Shown: positions 47,401 through 56,500 of the stretch, piece by piece
Numbering within the stretch: position 1 is the stretch's first letter
Layout: every line of letters begins with the position of its first letter
Assembly (NCBI RefSeq): GCF_009604425.1
Contig: NZ_WEGI01000006.1
Location: forward strand, 124,001 to 188,000
Length of the DNA: 64,000 nucleotides
DNA from: Nocardia aurantia
Lineage (GTDB): Bacteria > Actinomycetota > Actinomycetes > Mycobacteriales > Mycobacteriaceae
Direction of reading: 5' to 3'
Program-made: the position numbers and the translations under genes
Notes under the pieces: generated by a model
The model's database searches: none
Told to the model about the DNA's origin: nothing
Seen by the model: the letters and a program-made list of their open reading frames with translations, nothing else

Positions 47401-50400
47401 TCACCGGTTTCCGGCGCCCACGCCCCGCAGCTCGATGGCGACGTCGAGCAGTTCGTAGATCCGCATCCCGGGCTTCCAGACGCTCGCGTCACCGATCACC
47501 CGGACCCGGCCGGGCCGCCGCTCGACGCTCTTGATGTGCACCTCGAGCGACATCTCCTTCTCGTCCGCGAGGATCTGCCCGCGGTACCGCCAGGACATCG
47601 GCACCCCGACCGGCAGCACGAACTCCGGGGCCACCAGTTCCGCCGCCAGGCCGGTGTCGACCGCCCACTCCTGCATCGCCTGGATCACCGCCTCCACGCC
47701 GAGCGATCCGGGCATCACCGGATCGAGGTGGAAGTGATAGGAGAAGAACCAGTCGTCCTCCCGGACCGGGCGCGCGGCGCGCAGATAGCCCTGGTCGAAT
47801 TTACCGCCGCCGTCGACCACTTCGATCCGGTCGAGCATCGCCAGATGCCCGGTCGCGCAGCGGAACCCGGTACCTGCCGCCCGTCGCGCGGCCACGTCGA
47901 TGACGCGGACGGCGGGCCGGTCCGGCTGCGCGTCCAGCCACGCCGGGACGAATTCGCCGTTGTCCAGGCCGTTCTGGTTCGCCAGCGCGCGAGCGTTGAA
48001 GAATCCGAACAGCGACTCACCCTCGTAGAAGGGTTCGCCGTCCACCGAGAGTTCGTAGGAGAAGGTCTGCAGGACGGCGCCCACCAGCACGGTGGTGTTC
48101 AGCAGCTTGCTGGTCTGCTGAATCGTCTTGTCCCGCAGGTCGACCTCGCGCAACACGGTGGCCGTGCCGTCGAGGTTGCGCAGGCTGTAGTCCTCCTGCG
48201 GCGCGGTCAGGGTGGCGCCGAGGAAATAGCCGAGCAACAGCGCCGACTGCAACGACGTCTCCATGTACACCACGTTGGGCATGGAGGCGTTGGCGGATTC
48301 GGCGTAGTACCAGGCGTCTGCGGGCGAATCGTATTCGGTGTGCCCGGTGGCGCCGGTCAGCTTCCCGCGCTCACCCTCCACGGCCATCACCCGATCACAC
48401 AGCTGCAGACCGTGATTCGGCATGCGGGTCGCGCGACGGCCCGCGTACCGGGTGAACTCCGGGCCGAGCGCGATGTCGAGATCACCGCGCGCGCTGTGCG
48501 TCATGTGGAACTCGCCCAGCAGCGCCCGATCACCGAAGACGTTGCGGCGGCCGAAGAATCGGGGAATCACGCCACCGGCCTCCGGCCCGACCGGCAGGCC
48601 GGGCGCTTCCCGGATCTCCAGCGACAGCGCGCGGATCCGCGCCACCACCGTCGCGCCCCGGCGGAACTCGGCGTCGATCCGCAGCCGCGGCCGCGGGATC
48701 AGGTCGATGTGGACCACCTCGGCGACCACCTCGACCGGTCCCGCGCTCACCGCGAGCGCGTCCGCCTCGAGCGGTGCGCCACCGTGGAATCGCGCCTCCG
48801 CCATGCACAGGTGCAGACCGACCTGCATCGCGAAGACCTGCGCTGTCTGCCAGGCGATCTCGACGACACCGGCGACGAGATCCGGCCCGTCGATCCGGCC
48901 GGCGGCCCGCACCCGTCCCCGCCGCCACGCGCCGGCGTGCCGGGCGATGTCCAGCACCTCGGTGAGGGTGCCGTGCACGCCCTCGGTCAGCCGGATCGCG
49001 GGGTTGACCCCCTCCTGGTCGTAGGCGGACCCGAACACCGCCGCGATCTCACCACGGACCAGCGCCGCCAGCGCGGCACCGTCGAGCGCGGTGACCGGGG
49101 TGCGCGCGAGCGCCTTGAACGCGCTCATACTCGTCGCCGGCTGCGTCGGGTCGATCACCACGTCACGACCGGGCGTGGCGGAGACGGTGAGACCACCCTC
49201 CGGCGTGTAGTCGAGCACGACCGTATATGCCTGCTCGGCCATGATCGCCGCAGGCCGGTCCTCGTACGCCCGCCCGGAGGCGGTCTCCGGCACAGGAGGC
49301 TGTTCCTGCACCGACCGGGAAGCGGTGCCCGGGTACTCGTGCGCGAGGTGCGACGCGCTGCCCGCCGCGGACCGGAACTCATGCGCCGACTGGGACACAA
49401 TGCCCGCTGCGGACCGGTGCTCACGCTCCGACTGGGATGCGATGGCCGCTGCGAACCGATGCTCACGGTCCGCGTGGGACGTGATGGCTGCTGCGGGCTG
49501 ATGCTCGCGAGCCGGCCGTGGCGCGATGGCCGGCGTGGGCCGGCCCATCGCGTTCAGCGCCTGCCGCTGCAAGGCTGCCTGCACGGCCATCGCGGACAGA
49601 TGCGCGGAGACCAGTTCGGCCCGGACATCTTGCAGCAGTTGAGAAACCGGGTCACCACCGCGCGGGGCGGCAGCCGGGTCCGCCCTGCCCGGCCGGCCGG
49701 CGGCCGAGGCAGCGGTCGACGGCGAGGAGGGCGCCGCCCATTCGGCCGGTAAGGATGTGTTCGGAGTCGCGCCAGGGGTGGCCGGCCGAGCCGGAACCGG
49801 CGAGGCAGAACCCGTCCGGGCCGGAGCCGACGCCCGTTCGGTCGAAACCTGCTGAGCCAGAACCGAACCCCGCGCAGCCGAGTCCGACCGAGCCGAGTCC
49901 GAGCCGTGCGCGGCCCGAGCCGACTGGCCCTGGGGAGACGCCTGCGAGGCAGCGTCCGACCCGGCCAGGGCAGCACCCTGCACAGCCTGACCGGAGTCGG
50001 CGAAGGCCGAACCCGGCGAAGCCGGGCCGGACCCCGCGAGGGCCGAACTTTGCGCAGCCGAGACGGACCCGGCTGAGGCCGAACCCTGCCCGGCCTGAAC
50101 GGACCCGACCAGGCCCGAACCCTGCGCGGCCGGAACCGACCCGACCATGGCAGAACCCTGCCCTGCCGGAACCGACCCAGCCAGGGCCGAACCGTGCACG
50201 GCCTGAACCGACCCAGAAAGGGCCGAACCGTCCACGGCCGGAACGGATCCGACCGAAGCCGACCCGACCGGCGCCGAACCCTGCACGGCCGAAGCCGTCC
50301 CGACCGGCGCCGAACCCTGCACGGCCGAAGCCGAACCGACCGAAGCCGAACCCTGCCCGGGCCGGCCCGACTGGGCCGGAGCCGAACCCTGTGCAGCCGG

Positions 50401-50532
50401 AACCGACTGGGCCAGGCCGGAACCAGCCGGGGTCTGCCGAGCCGGTGGTCGTCCCGGCTCCCCCGTGATCCCCCATTCGAGCGCGTCGAACGGCTCGCCG
50501 TCGAAATCGAGTGCGTCCAGTTGTGTCGTCAT
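47401..50532 (-). CDS. PUFA-synthase-type double dehydratase subunit (PfaC C-terminal half-like)
   Basis: 1043 residues from the ATG at 50532 (GGAGAGGAG upstream; 29 bases after the synthase stop). About residues 25-220 are a low-complexity repeat region. The C-terminal 600 residues carry two hotdog dehydratase domains: ADAWYYAES...MPNVVYMETSL for the first and DWFFSYHFHLDPVMPGSLG for the second, the FabA-like motif. In standard PUFA synthases these DH-DH domains are fused behind a KS-CLF pair in PfaC. Here they stand alone. They would dehydrate 3-hydroxyacyl chains and could place cis double bonds. Confidence 0.85.
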   Translation of the reverse strand: MTTQLDALDFDGEPFDALEWGITGEPGRPPARQTPAGSGLAQSVPAAQGSAPAQSGRPGQGSASVGSASAVQGSAPVGTASAVQGSAPVGSASVGSVPAVDGSALSGSVQAVHGSALAGSVPAGQGSAMVGSVPAAQGSGLVGSVQAGQGSASAGSVSAAQSSALAGSGPASPGSAFADSGQAVQGAALAGSDAASQASPQGQSARAAHGSDSARSDSAARGSVLAQQVSTERASAPARTGSASPVPARPATPGATPNTSLPAEWAAPSSPSTAASAAGRPGRADPAAAPRGGDPVSQLLQDVRAELVSAHLSAMAVQAALQRQALNAMGRPTPAIAPRPAREHQPAAAITSHADREHRFAAAIASQSEREHRSAAGIVSQSAHEFRSAAGSASHLAHEYPGTASRSVQEQPPVPETASGRAYEDRPAAIMAEQAYTVVLDYTPEGGLTVSATPGRDVVIDPTQPATSMSAFKALARTPVTALDGAALAALVRGEIAAVFGSAYDQEGVNPAIRLTEGVHGTLTEVLDIARHAGAWRRGRVRAAGRIDGPDLVAGVVEIAWQTAQVFAMQVGLHLCMAEARFHGGAPLEADALAVSAGPVEVVAEVVHIDLIPRPRLRIDAEFRRGATVVARIRALSLEIREAPGLPVGPEAGGVIPRFFGRRNVFGDRALLGEFHMTHSARGDLDIALGPEFTRYAGRRATRMPNHGLQLCDRVMAVEGERGKLTGATGHTEYDSPADAWYYAESANASMPNVVYMETSLQSALLLGYFLGATLTAPQEDYSLRNLDGTATVLREVDLRDKTIQQTSKLLNTTVLVGAVLQTFSYELSVDGEPFYEGESLFGFFNARALANQNGLDNGEFVPAWLDAQPDRPAVRVIDVAARRAAGTGFRCATGHLAMLDRIEVVDGGGKFDQGYLRAARPVREDDWFFSYHFHLDPVMPGSLGVEAVIQAMQEWAVDTGLAAELVAPEFVLPVGVPMSWRYRGQILADEKEMSLEVHIKSVERRPGRVRVIGDASVWKPGMRIYELLDVAIELRGVGAGNR
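49950..50430 (-). repeat. 12-residue (36-base) Gly-Ser-Ala-Gln repeats in the dehydratase subunit
   Basis: Repeats of about 12 residues of the form QGSALAGSVPAG (variants QGSAMVGSVPAA, QGSGLVGSVQAG) run through residues about 35-195. On DNA the unit is 36 bases with high identity between copies. Probably a flexible linker expanded by slippage or recombination. Confidence 0.75.
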
Positions 50533-50561
50533 CGGAACTCCTCTCCACGCGTCGACGGTCG

Positions 50562-53500
50562 TCATCCGCGCTGCTCCCGCAGGCGCACGGCCTCGGCGAA
50601 CTTCTCGGTCATCTCCGGCGTCGCGACCACGAAGAGATCCGTGAACCGTTGCAGTACACGGCCGTTCGGGTCACACGCGGTTACCGTCACCGTCACCGCT
50701 TTCCCGGTCGCGTCGGGCCGCAGGTCGTCGACCACGACCACGAAGGGACGGCTCGACGGCAGCGGGGCGAAGTACTCCACGCGGCCGATGGCCAGGGGCA
50801 GGCAACCCGAGTCCATGAACCACACCCCGAGCAGCGCGCCCGCCTGGATGACCACGTCGGCGAGCACCGGACTGTGCAGGGTCCCGGCGTAATTGCCCTC
50901 CCCGATCGGCGTGTCGGCCAGTGCGCATTCCACGACCAGGCGCCGATCCGACCGCTCCAGGATCCGGCGGACGCCCTGCAACAGCGGGCCGTGGAACAGG
51001 TGGGCGTCACGGTAGACGTCGAGCCCGTTCTCCGGTCCCTCGCCGATCGGGTAACCCGGCCACGCCGGCGTCATCGGCGCCGGCGCCGATGCCGGAGCGA
51101 GGACGAAGGTACCCGCGAAATGCGCCGGGGCGAAGGTCTTTCCGGGTTCGGTGCTGGTGATCCGGGCCTTCACCGTGAGCCGGTCGCCGGTCACCTCGCC
51201 CGGCTGTACCTCGAGCCGGCAGTCCCGCTCCCCCGGGCCGTCGTACACGATGCCCTTGAGCACCTCGAATCCGGAGCATTCGATAACGCGCAGACCGGGA
51301 TTGGCCCGTTCCACCGCGTTGATCACCCACCCGAGTCCGGCAGCCGTCGGGAACACCGGGAACTGCCCGACCCGATGATCGAGGATCACCGGATCCGCCG
51401 CCAGCGACGCCAGGTCGCGATGGGTGGCGAACGCGCGGGTGGCGGCGGGCTGCGCGGCCACGGCGAGCGGAGCCGCCGGGCCGATCAGCACCGACACGTC
51501 ATCTGCGCGGCCGGTCGTGAACTGCTCGGCGAACATCCGGGCTCCGGCGTCCATCCCCAGCAGCGCAACGCCTCTGGCGAGGAACACCTCCCGCAGTTCC
51601 GGCGTGACCATGCCGCCGTCCCACGCGCCCCAGTTGACCGCGGTGACGTGGCCGGCGAACCCGTGCTGCCGCCAGCTGATCGCCGCCCGGTTCAGCGCCT
51701 CGTTGGCGACCGCGTAGTCGGCCTGGCCCGGATTACCGAAAACGCCTGCCACCGAACCGAACACGATGACGTGCCGCAGCGCGGCGTCCGGGAGCGCGCC
51801 GACGACGTTGTGCAGCCCGTCCAGTTTGGTCGCGAGCACCGCCCGGATATCGGCGGTGGTTTTCGCGGGAAGCAGCGCGTCGGCTAGCGCACCGGCCCCG
51901 TGCACGATGCCGGTGACCCGCGCGGCATCCGCCGCGAGGGCCTGCCCGGTCGCTTCGGGATCGGTGATGTCGACCGCGAGGTAGCGAACCTTCGCCCCGG
52001 TCGCCGCGACCGCGGCCACGGTGGCCCGAATCTCACGCTGCGCCAGCTGGTTACGAGCCATCCGGTCGATCTGCTTGGGGGTCGGCTGCTCCCCCGCGGC
52101 CCGCACCGCCGCGATGGCGGCGGCCTTGAGGCCACCGTCCTCGACGCCCGCGGCCCATTCCGGCTCGTCCTCGAGATCGGTGCGCCCGAGCAGCAGGAAC
52201 TCGCAGGCGCACCGGCTCGCCAGTTCACGGACGCACCACGCGGTCACACCGCGCGCGCCACCGGTGACGACGAGCACGTCGTCGGTGGTGACGGTGAGTT
52301 CCGCAGCGGCATCGAAGGTTTCCACCGGAAGCGGACGGACCGTCGAGCGGTTGCGATACGCGTCGATCGCGACCTCCCGGGCATCGACGGCCGCATCGTC
52401 CAGTTCGGCCAGCACGGTGTCGATCAGCGCGTCACCGGCCAGTTCCGGCGCGAGATCCAGTGCGCGGCAGAACAAGCCGGGCGTCTCCTGCGCGAGGGTC
52501 TTGACCAGTCCACCGACGCCGCCGACCAGTGCCACACCGGCCGGACGGTCACCGCGGTGGCCGAGCGCGCCGTCGATCCGGGTGAGGGTGACGAACGCCG
52601 CGCGGGTGCCGGCCTCCACCGTCTCGATGAGACGGTCGTGGACCAGCTTCGCGGTGAGGATGGTGTCGGCCAGCGCGCGTGCGCCCACCGGCCACTGCCC
52701 GTCGGCGGGCAGGACGGTCAGGCAGAGGTCGAGCCGCGCCGCGCTTTCCAGCGCCGTGCCGAGGGCCTCGGCCAGCGTGGCGCCGTCCCAGCTCGCGACT
52801 CCGGAATCCGGTTCGGCCGCAACGGTGGCCGTGTGCACGGTCCATCCGTTCCGGGTGAGCGCGTCGCCGAGCACACCCGCGGTCTCGTCGCCGTGGTCGA
52901 CGATCAGCGCGACCCGGTCGGCGGCGTAGGGGTTGTCGGCGCGGTCGACTCCGGGGAGCCGGACCGACTCGATCCGCAACCGGACCGGCTCGGCATCCGC
53001 ATCCGAGTCGCCGCTGTCGACTGCCCGGATCTGTTCGGGCTCAACACTTCCGGCGGAATCGCCGACCGCCGCGTCGCCCGCGACGAAGCCGACGATGTCG
53101 TTGAGCTTCCGCAACTCGGCGACCTGCTCCGGTCCGACCTCGGGCACGCCGTCGACACGCTCACCGAGCGCACCCATGATCTGCACCCGCTTGATCGAGT
53201 CGACACCGAGATCCGCTTCCAGATCCATCGACAGCGCAAGCATTTCCGGCGGATACCCGGTCTTCTCGGACACGACCTCGACCAGCACCGACCACACCGC
53301 ATCCGCGCCGGCCGCACCCGCCGAGGACTCGGCCGGAGCACCGGCATCGCCCGCGCCCGCGACGAATCCCACGATGTCGTTCAGCGTCCGCAACTCGGCG
53401 ACCTGCTCGGGACCGACCGCGGGCACGCTGTCGACGCGCTCACCGAGGGCACCCATGATCTGCACCCGCTTGATCGAGTCGACACCGAGATCCGCTTCCA

Positions 53501-56500
53501 GATCCATCGACAGCGCAAGCATCTCCGGCGGGTAACCGGTCTTCTCCGACACCACTTCGACCAGCACCGACCAGACGGCATCCGCATCGACTGCGGTCGA
53601 TCCTGCCGACGGCGCGGCCGGGGCGCCGGTGACCGGTGCACCCGCGGCCGTGGCGACGAAGCCGACGATGTCGTTCAGCGTCCGCAATTCCGCGACCTGT
53701 TCGGGACCGACGGTCGGCACACCGTCGACACGCTCACCGAGCGCACCCATGATCTGCACCCGCTTGATCGAATCCACACCCAGATCCGCTTCCAGATCCA
53801 TCGACAGCGCAAGCATCTCCGGCGGATAACCGGTCTTCTCGGAAACCACGTCCACCAGCACCGACCAGACGGCATCCGCATCGACTGCGGCCGATCCCGC
53901 CGACGGTGCGGCCTGGGCGCCCGCCGCAGCGGCGACGAATCCCACGATGTCGTTCAGCGTCCGCAGCTCCGAAACCTGCTCGGGACCGACGGTCGGCACA
54001 CCGTCGACACGCTCACCGAGCGCACCCATGATCTGCACCCGCTTGATCGAGTCGACACCGAGATCCGCTTCCAGATCCATCGACAGCGCAAGCATTTCCG
54101 GCGGGTACCCGGTCTTCTCCGACACCACGTCCACGAGCACCGACCACACCGCATCGGTGTCCAGGGTCGCGGCGCCGTTCACCGGCGGCTGCGCGGCCGG
54201 AGCAACCCGCGCGACCGGCTCCGAGACCGGAAGCGGCTGCGCGGCTGAAGCAATCGGCGCGACCGGGTCCGGGACCGGAAGCGTCTGCGGGGCAGCAGCT
54301 TCCGTCCGATCGGCCGGTGCCCCGGTCGAGTTGCCGGCCGGGCTCTCGGACAGCGCCGTCGGCAGCGCGTGCGCGCCGTTTCCGTTGCCGTGTCCGTTGT
54401 TGTGGCCGTTGTTGTGGCCGTTTTCGTGTCCGTTCCCGTTCCCGTTGCCGGCAGGGAGACCGGTGTGAAAACCGTTCGTGCCGTGCGGCTGTGGGGCTGT
54501 CGGAACCGGCGGCGCGAAAGCCGGAGTGCCACCGCCGTATTCGAGCTCGGTCAGCGACGCGAGGATCTCGTTGACCCGAGTGTGCGTCTGCCCGATGGCC
54601 AGGCTCTGATCCTTGATGGCCTCGACGCTCGCCAATAGTCGATCGTCGGTGTCACCGGTCAGCTGCGCCTCCCGCAACACCGAGACCAATCCTTGCGCGA
54701 CCTCGAGCTGCCCCTCGGTGTACCGGCTGTGGATGGCGAGGTGCTGCTGCGTGATCACGTCCAGCCCCGGACCCGCGTACACCGGTTCCGGCGCGCTGTT
54801 CGCGGGCTGGATGGCTGCCTCATACCGATCGGGCACGGTGACCGCCGACGGTACCGGCACGGCAACAGCGTGCCGGTCGACCACAGCGTCCGCGTGCCGA
54901 CCCGGCACGGCGTCCGCGTACCCGCCGACCGCTGCGTTCGCATGACCGATAACCGCTGCGTCCGCATATCCGCCGGCCGCTGCGGCCGCGTACCCGTCGA
55001 CCGCCGCATCCGCGTGACCGCCGACCGCCGCATCCGCGTACGCCGCATCCCCATGCGGGCCGGCCACCGCCACCGATTGCGGTACTGCCGCGGAAACCGT
55101 TGCGGCCGCCGACGTTTCGGCGAGCACCCGAGCCGCCTCCGCCGCCTCGGCAGCGGCGGACGAGACCGCCTCCAGCACCACCGGTGCGTCGATCGCCGTA
55201 CGGTAGCGATTCCGGCGCGAGTCCGGCACGTAGTCGCGGCCGTTGAGCTGGACCACCATCCCCTCCGCGGCGATCTCGGCGAACGCCGGGGCGTCGTGCC
55301 GGTGCACATCGGCGATCGGCGCGCCGAGCACCGCCAGTTGCAGCGCGGCCTTCTTCAGCGCCACGTCGCTGTCGCCGGTCGGTCCCTGATCGGTGGCGAT
55401 CGCGATCACGTCGGCGCCGAGGGTCCGGCGCACGAACTGGGTCAGCGTGCCCTTCGGCCCGAACTCGACGAAGACGTTGCACCCGTCCGCGTGCATCGCC
55501 TGCAGCCCGTGCACGAACTCGACGGACCGCAGCAGCTGTCCGGTCAGCGCGCTACGGTTCGCCGCTACGTCCGAACCGTATTCCGCGCCTTCGGAATTCG
55601 CGTAGACGCGCTGCCGGGGGGCCCGAATGTCGATGCCTTCCACGGCCGCCCGGAACGGCTCGACCGCGTGCGCGACGTAACCGGTGTGGAATGCCCCGGC
55701 CACCGGCAGCTCCCGCACGGTCAGCCCGCGCTCGCGGCAGTCCGCGACGAGCGCGCCGACGGCGTCGGTCCCGCCGCCGACCACCACCTGTTCCGGCGCA
55801 TTGTGATTGCACACGCTCACGTCTGGGTGCGCGCCGAGGATCTCGGTCACCTGTTCGCGGGTGGCCTGCACCGCGGCCATCGTGCCGGGATCGGCATCCC
55901 GCGCGTCGACGGCCATCGCCTCGCCGCGCGCCCTGGCCAGGGTGAAGAAGTCTTCCGCCGCCAGCGAACCGGCCGCCCACAAAGCGGTCAGCTCGCCGAA
56001 GCTGTGGCCCATGAATCCGGCGCATTCCAGGCCGCGTTCGGCCAGGAATCGGTACTGGCCCACCGACAGTGCGCCGATCGCGGGCTGCGCGTACTCGGTG
56101 CGCCGCAGCATGTTCTCCTGCGCGTTGCGCACCTCCGGGTCGAACACCGGCGGCGGGAACACCACGGCCGCGGGCGGCCGGGCCGCGTCGGTGAAGACGG
56201 CGTTGGCCTCGTCGAAGGCGGTGGCGACGGTCGGGTTGTTCAGCACCGCGGCCAGGCCCATGTCCACGTACTGACTGCCCTGGCCGGCGAACAGCGCGCC
56301 CACCTTCAGATCCGGCAGCGCGTGGCGGCGGAAGAAGACACCCTTGGGGTGTGACCAGTCGTCGGCGTCGGCGACGCGGGCCAGTTCGGCGGCCGCCAGC
56401 TCGCGCAGCGTCACCGCCTCCCGCTCGTCCCGCGAGACGAATCCGACGCGGGCGTGCTCGGCCGGAATTCCGTTGTCCCCGTTGGGTTCCGCGCCGGAGC

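Noticed and set aside
51900..54248. 782-codon + strand open frame over the ACP and KR part of the synthase
   Set aside because: Shows the ACP repeats in an antisense frame only; not a gene.
53080..55050. Regularly spaced repeats considered as a CRISPR array
   Set aside because: They are in-frame coding repeats of ACP modules and linkers; no short direct repeats with unique spacers and no cas genes.
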